Source: Bradyrhizobium elkanii USDA 76
GTDB lineage: Bacteria; Pseudomonadota; Alphaproteobacteria; Rhizobiales; Xanthobacteraceae
Direction of reading: 5' to 3'
Assembly (NCBI RefSeq): GCF_023278185.1
Contig: NZ_CP066356.1
Location: forward strand, 1,604,001-1,668,000
DNA: 64,000 nucleotides
A program made the translations under genes and the position numbers. Below the pieces are notes generated by a model. The model ran no database searches, was not told where the DNA came from, and was given only the letters and a program-made list of their open reading frames with translations. Below are positions 25,327 through 32,919 of the stretch, piece by piece; the first letter of the stretch is position 1, and every line of letters starts with the position of its first letter.

Positions 25327-25533
25327 TTAGGCGCGGGGCAGGTCGACGATGTCGAGATGGATCCCGCCGCAGCCGTCGCAGCGCATGGTCCAGTATTCGG
25401 CGGCGCGGCCGGGAATCACGCGCAGCAGCGAGAGCCGAGCGGCGCATTCCGGGCAACTGGTGCGGGCCTGGGCCGGCCAGACCGGATCCGGCTCGCATTG
25501 CGGGACGGCGGCAACCACGACGTTGCCGGTCAC
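25327..25533 (-). CDS. Small zinc-ribbon-like protein
   Basis: The 68-aa product starts at GTG 25531-25533, which overlaps the preceding stop (GTGA), and has two CxxC pairs, Cys27/Cys30 (SCPEC) and Cys52/Cys55 (RCDGCGG), spaced as in zinc ribbons. It ends HLDIVDLPRA. A longer in-frame reading exists upstream, but it lies in the other gene. Translational coupling suggests it works with the 78-aa protein before it. Zinc binding is inferred from the Cys pairs; the target is unknown. Confidence 0.65.
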   Translation of the reverse strand: MTGNVVVAAVPQCEPDPVWPAQARTSCPECAARLSLLRVIPGRAAEYWTMRCDGCGGIHLDIVDLPRA

Positions 25534-25766
25534 GCCGACGCTTCGGCCGCCGGCATTGTCATGCCATAGCGTTGCGGGAACCGGTCGATAGCCCGCTTCG
25601 CGTCGGCGATCGCCGCATCCGGATCGGACCACGCAAAGCCGATGTCGAGCATCGGAAACAGCATGCCATCGATGACGACCGGCCTTTGATCGACCCGTTG
25701 AACCCTGGCGTGCCATTGCCCCTTCCCCACTTCGAACGACTTGATCTCAAAACCGCTGTAAATCAT
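25530..25766 (-). CDS. Small conserved hypothetical protein coupled to a zinc-ribbon protein
   Basis: The 78-aa product begins MIYSGFEIKSFEVGKGQWHA and ends QRYGMTMPAAEASA. The mixed strand and helix pattern (DPDAAIADAKRAIDRF) suggests a small compact alpha/beta domain. ATG 25764-25766 has ribosome site GAGGT; an in-frame ATG nine codons upstream lacks one. I know similar small proteins from Bradyrhizobium but not their function. The stop overlaps the start of the zinc-ribbon gene. Confidence 0.7.
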   Translation of the reverse strand: MIYSGFEIKSFEVGKGQWHARVQRVDQRPVVIDGMLFPMLDIGFAWSDPDAAIADAKRAIDRFPQRYGMTMPAAEASA

Positions 25767-25876
25767 GTGCGACCTCGAAATGCCCTTTTTCATAGGAAGC
25801 ACGGGCGCGCTGCGCTAAATGTGAAGCAGTTCACAACTCGCCGGGTTTATTTCCGCGCAGCAAAGGAACCCGGAGG

Positions 25877-25929
25877 CTGACGCGTTTTCTGCGCGCGCGA
25901 ACCGGCCTCCACTTCGCACGACAACGCTC
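25877..25929. repeat. Dispersed element, family 4, copy B
   Basis: CTGACGCGTTTTCTGCGCGC, then CGAACCGGCCTCCACTTCGC and near-complementary ACAACGCT form an imperfect palindrome, related to 16302-16335. It lies in the short gap before the reverse-strand flavoprotein stop. Confidence 0.6.
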
Positions 25930-27149
25930 TAGCCGCGGCCGGCGATGTGGTCGGCGAGCACGGCGGCGTCGTCGCCGACGCCTGACAGGAACGAGGATTT
26001 CATCTTCGACAGCCACTGCAGGCCGAGGAAATAGAGGCCCGGCACGTCGGAGACGCCATGGCGGTGTCGCGGCGCCCCGTCGGCATCCAGCACCGGTATG
26101 TCGATCCAGTTCAGATCGAGGCCGTAGCCGGTGGCCCAGATCACGCTCCTGATCCGCGCGGCACGCAGGTCGATCGCATCGAGCGGCGCGGTGAGGCACG
26201 GCGGATCGGGCAAACGGAGGCGCGCCAGGGGATCTTCGGGATGATCGAGGCGGCGCGCCGCGACGAAGTCGTCGACGATCCCGAGGAAGGTCGCGTAATA
26301 GGCGTCGCCATTGGCGATGTTGGCGGCGAGGTCGGGCGCGATCTCGAGCACGCCGTCGCGCGCCGCCGTCACGCGGCCAAGCAAGGTCACGCCGCCGGCG
26401 GCGAAACGGCGGAAATCGACGGTGTGGCCGCCATGGGCGCCGGAAATCACCGGCAGCAGCCGCGACGGGCCGCGCTGCTCGACCGGCGTCCGGTCGATGC
26501 CCATCTCGGCCAGCCACCAGATCAGGTCGCGGCCGCGATAGCGGCGCGGCAGGCGGTTGTGACGCCCGACCGAGAGGAAGACATCGCGGCCGGCGCGCAT
26601 CAGCTCTTCGGCGATCTGCGCACCCGAGGCGCCGGCACCGACCACCAGCATCGCGCCGTCAGGCAATTGCGCGGGATTCCTGTAGCCGGCGGCATCCACC
26701 TGAAACAGGCCGGGTTGATCGCGCAGCAGGTCGGGCCGCAGCGGCCGTTGATAGGGGCCGGTGGCGATGACGACGTTGCGGGCGGCGATGCTGCCGCCGG
26801 CAAATTCGGCGAGGAAGCCGCCGGCATCGCGGCGCAGCCTGGTGACCGCGACGCCGCAGCGGATCGGCGGCGCGACGAACGCGGCGTAGTCCTCGATGAA
26901 GGCGATGATGGCAGCGGTGCCCGAGAAGCCGTCGGGATCGCTGTGCGGAAACGCAAATTCCGGCAGCCGCACCGACCAGTTCGGAAACTGGAACATGAGG
27001 CCGTCCCAGCGTTCGCTGCGCCAGCGCTCGGCGATGCGGCCTCGCTCCAGCACCAGATGGGCGATGCCGCGCTGCTTCAGCCGGTGGCTCATGGTGAGCC
27101 CGGCCTGGCCGCCGCCGATCACCAGCGTATCGATGGTCTCGTCAGGCAC
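25929..27149 (-). CDS. Flavin-dependent monooxygenase-type oxidoreductase
   Basis: This 406-aa protein has the FAD dinucleotide fold at the N-terminus (TLVIGGGQAGLTMSHRLKQR), a second NADPH-type fold (MLVVGAGASGAQIAEELMRA) and WATGYGLDLNWI near the end, as in flavin monooxygenases of the CzcO/trimethylamine-oxide-type group. It should oxygenate or reduce a small substrate in the cytoplasm with NADPH and O2. GTG 27147-27149 is chosen for the AAGGGA site and overlaps the LysR stop by 8 bp. The LysR gene upstream is the probable regulator; substrate unknown. Confidence 0.8.
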   Translation of the reverse strand: MPDETIDTLVIGGGQAGLTMSHRLKQRGIAHLVLERGRIAERWRSERWDGLMFQFPNWSVRLPEFAFPHSDPDGFSGTAAIIAFIEDYAAFVAPPIRCGVAVTRLRRDAGGFLAEFAGGSIAARNVVIATGPYQRPLRPDLLRDQPGLFQVDAAGYRNPAQLPDGAMLVVGAGASGAQIAEELMRAGRDVFLSVGRHNRLPRRYRGRDLIWWLAEMGIDRTPVEQRGPSRLLPVISGAHGGHTVDFRRFAAGGVTLLGRVTAARDGVLEIAPDLAANIANGDAYYATFLGIVDDFVAARRLDHPEDPLARLRLPDPPCLTAPLDAIDLRAARIRSVIWATGYGLDLNWIDIPVLDADGAPRHRHGVSDVPGLYFLGLQWLSKMKSSFLSGVGDDAAVLADHIAGRG

Positions 27150-28044
27150 TGCGCGTTCCCTTGCGGCGGGCGGCGGGCTCCGCCGCGGCGCGGATGATCC
27201 AGCGCCGGAACGCGGCGAAATCGCGCTGCTCGGCGTGGAAGCCGCGATAGACCAGATACCAGCGCATGCCCTTGGGCACGCTGAGCGCAAACGGCGCCAC
27301 CAGCCGGCCGGCGGCGAGATCGTCGTCGATATAGGGCCGGATGCCCATCGCGATGCCGAGCCCGTCGCTGGCTGCCTGCAGCGCCTGGCCGTAGAATTGG
27401 AATTCCGGCCCGCGCGCGGTCAGGCGCGGCACGCCCGCGGCCTTCAGCCAGGACGGCCAGTCGTCGGGCGAATGCGCGACGCGGATCAGGCTCGGGCCCT
27501 TGAGGTCGGCGGGGCGCTTCAAGGTGTTGGCGAGCCGCGCCGTGCACACCGGCATCAGATCGGCGGCGAACAGCGGCTCGGCGACGAGGCCCGGCCACTG
27601 GCCGTCGCCGAGCTGGATGCCGCAGCTCCAGTCGTCGGCGAACGGCACGGCCATGCCGCCGGTCGTGATCCGTACCTCGATGTCGGGCTCCGCTTTGCGG
27701 AACTCGGCGAGGTGCGGGATCATCCATTTCAGCGCAAAGGTCGGTCCGACTCCGACGGTCAGCACCCGCGCGCTGGCGGACGCCGTGACCTGCGCGGTGA
27801 GGCTCGCCAGCGCGTCGAAGATCGGCGTCAGCCCGCCCTGATAGGCGCGCCCGGCCGGCGTGGTGACGAGGCGGTTGGCCTTGCGCTCGAACAGCGCGAC
27901 GCCGAGCCGCTCCTCCAAAAGGTGCACCATTCGGCTGATCGCGGCGGCCGAGACGTTGAGCTCGCTGCCCGCCGCCGCGAAGCTGCCGGTCCGCGCCGCG
28001 GCTTCGAACGCCTTGATGCCGTTGAGAAAGAGCAGCCGTCGCAT
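27142..28044 (-). CDS. LysR-family (GcvA-type) transcriptional regulator
   Basis: This 300-aa protein has an N-terminal winged helix (LNGIKAFEAAARTGSFAAAG, NVSAAAISRMVHLLEERLGV, LFERKANRLVTTPAG) and a periplasmic-binding-like effector domain from about residue 90. The pattern fits GcvA-like members. Most LysR genes are divergent from their targets; this one is upstream of and overlaps the flavoprotein gene by 8 bp in the same direction, so it would control its own operon. Effector unknown. Confidence 0.9.
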   Translation of the reverse strand: MRRLLFLNGIKAFEAAARTGSFAAAGSELNVSAAAISRMVHLLEERLGVALFERKANRLVTTPAGRAYQGGLTPIFDALASLTAQVTASASARVLTVGVGPTFALKWMIPHLAEFRKAEPDIEVRITTGGMAVPFADDWSCGIQLGDGQWPGLVAEPLFAADLMPVCTARLANTLKRPADLKGPSLIRVAHSPDDWPSWLKAAGVPRLTARGPEFQFYGQALQAASDGLGIAMGIRPYIDDDLAAGRLVAPFALSVPKGMRWYLVYRGFHAEQRDFAAFRRWIIRAAAEPAARRKGTRSA

Positions 28045-28189
28045 GAACCCTCAGGAAAACTGATGCAAGGGCAAGATAACTCGGTTTGCGGCGAGAGGCC
28101 AAGCGGCGCAGAAATACCGGCAGAGACATTGCATGAGTCCCTCCCGATCGCAGCACCTGGTGCGATCGCGCAACGACGGGAGACGTTCA

Positions 28190-28423
28190 ATGAGCGAGAC
28201 CACCGATGCCCTGGTGCTCGATCTTGTCGAGTGGGTCGCCCGCGAGCCGCGGCACTATGCCGAGGTGCTCGAGGTCTGGCGCACCTCGTGCCCGCGGCTG
28301 ACGATCTGGGAGGACGCCGTCGACCGCGGCTATGTCGCGCGCCGACCCTCGGTCGAGGGCATGCGGGTGATGGTGACGGAGAGCGGCGCGAGCTTTTTGC
28401 GCGCGCATGGGCGGCTGCAGTGA
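28190..28423 (+). CDS. Small conserved hypothetical protein
   Basis: The 77-aa product begins MSETTDALVLDLVEWVAREP and has a helix-turn pattern WRTSCPRLTIWEDAVDRGYV with a short strand pair (GMRVMVTESGASFL) at the end, which resembles a minimal winged-helix module. ATG 28190 follows GGGAGACG. It is known in Rhizobiales as an uncharacterised protein. It stands divergent from the LysR gene with about 145 bases between, which should carry both promoters. DNA binding is only suggested. Confidence 0.65.
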   Translation: MSETTDALVLDLVEWVAREPRHYAEVLEVWRTSCPRLTIWEDAVDRGYVARRPSVEGMRVMVTESGASFLRAHGRLQ

Positions 28424-28504
28424 ACCTGAGCGCGGCGATCACCGACCTCTCCCCATTGGGGAGAGGTGGACCGATCGAGCGGCTAGAATTGCCAATCTCC
28501 ACCG

Positions 28505-29152
28505 TCAGTGTTCGAGCCTTGGCCGGATGATCTCGACCATCCGGTCGGCTGACGTCCCCGGCGGAAAGAAGCCGAGATAATTGCCTTCGCGGTCCATCAA
28601 ATAGATGTAGGCGGTGTGATCGACGGTGTAGTCGGCGCCGTCCTTCAGCGGCACCCGCGCGAAATAGACCTTGTAGGCATCGGCGACCTTGCGGATCGCA
28701 TCAAGATTGCCGGTCAGCCCGATCAGGCGCGGGTGAAACATCGGCACGTAGTCTGCGAGATGCGCAGAGGTGTCGCGCTCGGGATCGACGGTGATGAAGA
28801 TCGGTTGCACCTGGTCGTCGTCGCGGCCGAGCTTGTCGAGCACAAGCCCGATCGCCTGCAGATCGGTCGGGCAGACGTCGGGGCAGGTGGTGAAGCCGAA
28901 ATAAACCAGCATCAGCCTGCCGCGGAACTCTTTGTCGGTTCGCTGATGGCCGGCCTGATCGGTCAGCGCGAACGGGCCGCCGACCGGCTCCCTGTTCCAC
29001 ATCAGGATGTCCATGATCTCGGCGGCCGAGCGCGCCGATTGCGGCGGCGCATCGGCGGCCAGCACCGGCGCCAGCGTCAGCCACAGGCCGGTGCCGGCGC
29101 TCGCCAGGCCCGCGCCAGCGAAGGCAATGCCGCGCAGGATCGGCGCGATCAT
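28505..29152 (-). CDS. SCO1/SenC-family copper chaperone
   Basis: This 215-aa protein is anchored by an N-terminal hydrophobic helix (about residues 5-33) and has a thioredoxin-like domain with the copper motif FTTCPDVCP (Cys90, Cys94) and His179 in YTVDHTAY, the full SCO ligand set. SCO proteins deliver Cu to the CuA centre of cytochrome oxidase or act as thiol reductases in the periplasm. ATG overlaps the stop of the preceding metallo-hydrolase gene (ATGA), so the two are coupled. No oxidase genes lie nearby, so the recipient enzyme is elsewhere. Confidence 0.9.
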   Translation of the reverse strand: MIAPILRGIAFAGAGLASAGTGLWLTLAPVLAADAPPQSARSAAEIMDILMWNREPVGGPFALTDQAGHQRTDKEFRGRLMLVYFGFTTCPDVCPTDLQAIGLVLDKLGRDDDQVQPIFITVDPERDTSAHLADYVPMFHPRLIGLTGNLDAIRKVADAYKVYFARVPLKDGADYTVDHTAYIYLMDREGNYLGFFPPGTSADRMVEIIRPRLEH

Positions 29153-30264
29153 ATGCCGAAGGAGAGGCGGCTGCCCGTCGTCGTGACCAGCACCTTGTCG
29201 CCCATCTGGGCGGTAGCCTCCTGCACGAAGTTGAGCCCGGAGCAATGCATCGGGATCAGCACGTCGGGGTCGAGCTTCCTGATCTCGGCGACGACCTCGG
29301 TGAGGTAGTCCTTCGGCGCCGGCCCGAGATGGAAGCCGCCGACGATGGCGTGCACCTTCTGGATGCCGGAGACCTCCTGCGCCTGCTTCACCGAATTGAC
29401 GATGCCGACATGGCCGCAGGACGAGATCACGACGAGGCCGAAGTCCCGCACGTTGAAGCAGGTGGCGTGCTCATGGATGTGTTCGTCGGGCACGATCTTG
29501 CCGTCCATCTCGGCCGGCAGATAGTGGCTGGCGTTGCAGCCGAGCCCGTCCTTGATGCCGAACTCGACCCAGGTCTGCGGCAGCACGCGCTCGATGCTGC
29601 GGCGGGTGATCTTGCCGGTGGTGAAGGCATGGCCCGCGATCACGGTCGGGGTCTCGCACAGCACCGTGGTGACGCGCTGCGCCGCGAGCTGGCGGCGGTC
29701 GAGCGTGCCGAAATCGCTGAACTGGCCCTTGGTCGGCGTCGCGCTGACGCGGTGGCAGAAATTGTCCTCGCCGCCGGCATAGAGCTTCACGTCGGCCGGC
29801 AGCTTGTCGCGGAATTTGTCGAGGAAGCCGTTGAGGCCGCCGAAATGGTCGTAGTGGCCGTGGCTCACGATCAGCGCGTCGAGCTTCGCCGGGTCGACGC
29901 CGACCAGCGCCATGTTGTTGAGCAGGACTTCCGGCGTGTAGCCGTAGTCGAGCATCAGCGTGCGCTGCGCGCCCTTGGCCTCCGACTCCAGCCACAGCGA
30001 CAGGCCCCATTCATTGTGCAGCGACTTCTGGTAGTCGGCGGAGCGCGGCGGCGACGCGATGGTGACGCCGCCCGCCTGCTTCGGCTTGAAGAACAAATCG
30101 AAGCTGGAATCGACCAGCACGCGGATCGAGAGCTTGTCGACGGTCGGCACCTCGATCGGTGCGGCGCTGGCGATCTCGACGCAGGAGAAGGCGCCCGCGG
30201 CCGCGGCGCCGGCAATCGCTGCCGAGCCCTTGAGGAAATCACGCCTTGCCAAATCATGTGTCAT
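29149..30264 (-). CDS. Tat-exported MBL-fold metallo-hydrolase
   Basis: This 371-aa protein has a twin-arginine signal (LARRDFLKGSAAIAGAAAAG) and the metallo-beta-lactamase motif SHGHYDHFGG (His135, His137, Asp139, His140). Later metal-site residues are in SSCGHVGIVNS and MHCSG. The layout resembles the ribofuranosyl-aminobenzene phosphate synthase-like MBL branch. It should bind two metals and act in the periplasm after folding. It is coupled to the SCO1 gene downstream. Substrate unknown; a role in metal or redox homeostasis is a context guess. Confidence 0.85.
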   Translation of the reverse strand: MTHDLARRDFLKGSAAIAGAAAAGAFSCVEIASAAPIEVPTVDKLSIRVLVDSSFDLFFKPKQAGGVTIASPPRSADYQKSLHNEWGLSLWLESEAKGAQRTLMLDYGYTPEVLLNNMALVGVDPAKLDALIVSHGHYDHFGGLNGFLDKFRDKLPADVKLYAGGEDNFCHRVSATPTKGQFSDFGTLDRRQLAAQRVTTVLCETPTVIAGHAFTTGKITRRSIERVLPQTWVEFGIKDGLGCNASHYLPAEMDGKIVPDEHIHEHATCFNVRDFGLVVISSCGHVGIVNSVKQAQEVSGIQKVHAIVGGFHLGPAPKDYLTEVVAEIRKLDPDVLIPMHCSGLNFVQEATAQMGDKVLVTTTGSRLSFGI

Positions 30265-30487
30265 TGCAATCTCCTGTGTTCTGAAAAATCTTCAATACCA
30301 AACGCCCCGAGCCTAGGAGCAATTACGGCGCGGCTCAATCGGTCGTTTGCGCCGTTTGCAGATCACATTCGCGCGCGGTGCATTGCGCACGGCATTGACT
30401 TGGGTGCGGTTATGCGCCCAACTCCATGCATTCGCATCTTTCTCGCCGATGCACATCGGCAGTCCCTGGCAATGCAGGATCACGCCC

Positions 30488-31195
30488 ATGATCGATCTCC
30501 ACTACTGGTCCACGCCGAACGGTCACAAGATAACGATGTTCCTTGAGGAGACCGGATTGGAGTACAAGATTTTTCCGGTGAACATCGGCAAAGGCGATCA
30601 GTTCAAGCCGGACTTTTTGCAGATCGCGCCGAACAACCGCATCCCCGCAATTCTCGATCACGCGCCGAAGGGCGGCGGCAAGCCGCTCTCGCTGTTCGAG
30701 TCCGGCGCGATCCTGCTCTATCTCGCCGAGAAGACCGGACAATTCCTGCCAGCCGATATCCATGGCCGCTATGACGCGATCCAGTGGACATTCTGGCAGA
30801 TGGGCGGGCTCGGGCCGATGGCCGGACAGAACCATCACTTCCGCAACTACGCCGTCGAGAAGCTGCCTTACGCGATCGACCGTTACGTCAATGAGACCAA
30901 CCGGCTCTACGGCGTGCTCAACAAGCGGCTGGCCGACCGCGAATTCATCGCCGGTGACTACTCGATCGCCGACATGGCGAGCTATCCCTGGGTCGTGCCC
31001 TACAAGAACCAGGGCCAGGAGATCGACGATTTCCCGCATCTGAAGCGCTGGCTGGAGACGATCGGCAAGCGTCCGGCGACCGAGCGCGCCTATGCCAGGG
31101 CGAAGGAGGTCAATCCGAATTTCGGCCAGCCTGCGATCCGCACCGAGGAAGAGCGCAAGCTCTTGTTTGGGCAGACCGCGGCAGTGGTGCGGTAG
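30488..31195 (+). CDS. Glutathione S-transferase (YfcG/Nu-class-like)
   Basis: This 235-aa protein begins MIDLHYWSTPNGHKITMFLE, the N-terminal thioredoxin-fold start of the YfcG-type bacterial GSTs, with NNRIPAILDHAPKGGGKPLS and ESGAILLYLAEKTGQFL for the glutathione site. The helical domain has QWTFWQMGGLGPMAGQNHHF and YSIADMASYPWV. These enzymes use glutathione as disulfide reductases or transferases. ATG 30488 is chosen by alignment; the frame is open upstream to 30347 without homology. A strong hairpin follows at 31220-31254. Confidence 0.88.
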   Translation: MIDLHYWSTPNGHKITMFLEETGLEYKIFPVNIGKGDQFKPDFLQIAPNNRIPAILDHAPKGGGKPLSLFESGAILLYLAEKTGQFLPADIHGRYDAIQWTFWQMGGLGPMAGQNHHFRNYAVEKLPYAIDRYVNETNRLYGVLNKRLADREFIAGDYSIADMASYPWVVPYKNQGQEIDDFPHLKRWLETIGKRPATERAYARAKEVNPNFGQPAIRTEEERKLLFGQTAAVVR

Positions 31196-31219
31196 GGCAC
31201 GACTGTCCGACATCTCGCC

Positions 31220-31254
31220 GACGTCATGGCCGGGCTTGACCCGGCCATGACGTC
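31220..31254. terminator. Perfect 15-bp hairpin between convergent genes
   Basis: GACGTCATGGCCGGG pairs perfectly with CCCGGCCATGACGTC around CTTGA. It sits between the GST gene and the convergent enoyl-CoA hydratase gene and could terminate both. The sequence also looks like a REP-type unit common in Bradyrhizobium. There is no long T tract. Confidence 0.55.
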
Positions 31255-31303
31255 TTGGGGCGCGGGAAGTCGTGAACGGGCATGACGAACTGATCGATTG
31301 ACG

Positions 31304-32095
31304 CTACGCCCCGACATATTTCGCCGGCCGCCGTTCCTTCCACGCCGCAAGCCCCTCGGCGAGATCGCGGCTCGGCACCAGCGCGGCGAACTGCTCGCTC
31401 TCGACCAAAAGGCCCTCGGCGATGGGCATGTTGAGCCCGCGCGTCACCGCGGTGATTGTGCCGGCGACGGATCCGGGCGAATGCCTGGTGATGCGGCCGG
31501 CGAGTTCGCGCGCGGCGGTCAGCAATTGATCGTGCGGCACGATCTGGTTGATCAGCCCGATCTCGCGCGCATGCTCGGGCGGGAACGGATCGCCCGCCAA
31601 TAACAGTTCGAGCCCGCGCTTGCGTCCCGCCAGCCGCGGCAGCCGCTGCGTGCCGCCGAAGGTCGGGGGCATGCCGAGCTTGATCTCGGGCTTTGCAAAT
31701 TGCGCGCGGTCGCTGGCGATTGCGAGGTGCACGGCTTCGGTGATCTCGCAGCCGCCGCCGAAGGCGAGCCCGTTGACCGCGGCGATGATCGGTTTCTTGA
31801 ACGCCTCGAGCCGTGCGGTCATGGCCTGTCCCCGGCGGACGAAATCGCGCACAGCGACGGCTGCGCCCTGCTTGACGCTCTCGGAAAACTCCTTGATGTC
31901 GGCGCCGGCCGAGAAGGCGCGCGCGCCGGCGCCGGTCAGGATCACCGCGCGCACGTCAGCGTCGCCCTCGATGCGGTCGAGTGCCGCCATCAACTGATCG
32001 ATCAGCGCGTAGTTCAGCGCGTTGAGCTGCTCCGGACGGTTCAATGTGATCAGGGCGATCCCGTCGGTAATCTCGAGCAGGATGGGTTCGGGCAT
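31304..32095 (-). CDS. Enoyl-CoA hydratase/isomerase family protein
   Basis: This 263-aa crotonase-fold protein has the oxyanion-hole segments ALITLNRPEQLNALNY and GAGARAFSAGADIKEF, and the catalytic region PIIAAVNGLAFGGGCEITEA with KPEIKLGMPPTFGGTQRLPR. It hydrates enoyl-CoA or performs a related CoA-ester reaction in fatty acid or aromatic degradation. ATG 32093-32095 has CGGAGAG before it; the frame is open upstream through the operator region. It is divergent from a TetR regulator with a dyad in the 93-bp gap, so TetR control by an acyl-CoA type ligand is likely. Confidence 0.9.
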   Translation of the reverse strand: MPEPILLEITDGIALITLNRPEQLNALNYALIDQLMAALDRIEGDADVRAVILTGAGARAFSAGADIKEFSESVKQGAAVAVRDFVRRGQAMTARLEAFKKPIIAAVNGLAFGGGCEITEAVHLAIASDRAQFAKPEIKLGMPPTFGGTQRLPRLAGRKRGLELLLAGDPFPPEHAREIGLINQIVPHDQLLTAARELAGRITRHSPGSVAGTITAVTRGLNMPIAEGLLVESEQFAALVPSRDLAEGLAAWKERRPAKYVGA

Positions 32096-32156
32096 GTTGC
32101 GCTCTCCGGCATGGCTGTTTGGTGTCAGCGCCGAATGTAGGGCCAGCTGCAATTTG

Positions 32157-32180
32157 TGTATATTCACTGGTTAGTATACA
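32157..32180. promoter_or_regulatory. Candidate TetR operator between divergent genes
   Basis: TGTATA-N12-TATACA (TGTATATTCACTGGTTAG then TATACA) forms a perfect outer dyad with an inner ACT-GGTT-AGT. It lies in the gap between enoyl-CoA hydratase and tetR, 8 bases before the TetR start, a typical place for autorepression. The AT-rich arms contrast with the GC-rich flanks. Confidence 0.5.
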
Positions 32181-32188
32181 TACGCAGA

Positions 32189-32785
32189 ATGCCCAGACCC
32201 TCCGAGCCCACCCGCGAGCGCATCGTCCAGGCGGCGAGCGCGCTGTTCTACAATGAAGGCATCAGGCGCGTCAGCGTCGACGAGGTCGCCGCCAAGGCCG
32301 GCCTGACCAAGCGCACGCTGTATTATCACTTCAAGAGCAAGGACGATCTCGTCGCCGCCTATCTCGCCGCGCGCGATCAGCCCAATCTCGCGCTGTTCCG
32401 AAAGTGGTTCGCGGAGGCCGAGGGCGGCCTGGCGGCTAAGGTCGAGGCGATCTTCAAGAACCTTGCGCGCTCGGCGCGGCATCCGAAATGGAAAGGCTGC
32501 GGCTTCCTGCGCACCTCCGCCGAGCTCGCCAACATGCCCGGGCATCCCGCGATCCGGATCGGCGCCGCGCACAAGAAGAAGTTCGAGGACTGGCTGCGCA
32601 CGGCCTTCGCGGACGAGGGGATCGCCGATCCGCGCAGGCTGGCGCGGCAGATCCTGCTGTTGCTGGACGGATCATTCGCCGTGGTGCTGCTGCACCGCGA
32701 CGCGAGCTATATGGAAACCGCCGGCGAGGCTGCGCTCACGTTGATCGAGACGGCGCTGGCGAAGCCGGCGCGCAAACGGGGTTAG
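32189..32785 (+). CDS. TetR-family transcriptional regulator
   Basis: This 198-aa protein begins MPRPSEPTRERIVQAASALF with the TetR helix-turn-helix (RRVSVDEVAAKAGLTKRTLYYHFKSKDDLV). The C-terminal ligand domain has the GCGFLRTSAELANMPGHPA segment found in a common proteobacterial TetR subgroup. It should repress itself and the divergent enoyl-CoA hydratase gene. ATG 32189 is chosen by alignment; an in-frame ATG at 32156 would extend into the operator. Confidence 0.9.
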   Translation: MPRPSEPTRERIVQAASALFYNEGIRRVSVDEVAAKAGLTKRTLYYHFKSKDDLVAAYLAARDQPNLALFRKWFAEAEGGLAAKVEAIFKNLARSARHPKWKGCGFLRTSAELANMPGHPAIRIGAAHKKKFEDWLRTAFADEGIADPRRLARQILLLLDGSFAVVLLHRDASYMETAGEAALTLIETALAKPARKRG

Positions 32786-32919
32786 AGCTCATGGAGGCCC
32801 GTCCGCTATTGGCCCACTCCGCTTCCGGAAGCGGATTTCGGTAAACCGATCTGCAATATCGAAAGGCCGGAGAGGACTGCGTTGGGCGGCATGGACGCCG
32901 CCCAACACGATCATGAGTC

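Noticed and set aside
22477..25569. Open frame of 1030 codons antisense to uvrB
   Set aside because: It mirrors the uvrB codon pattern in GC-rich DNA, has no ribosome site, no recognisable domain and an Arg/Asp/His/Val-rich shadow composition. uvrB motifs are complete on the other strand.
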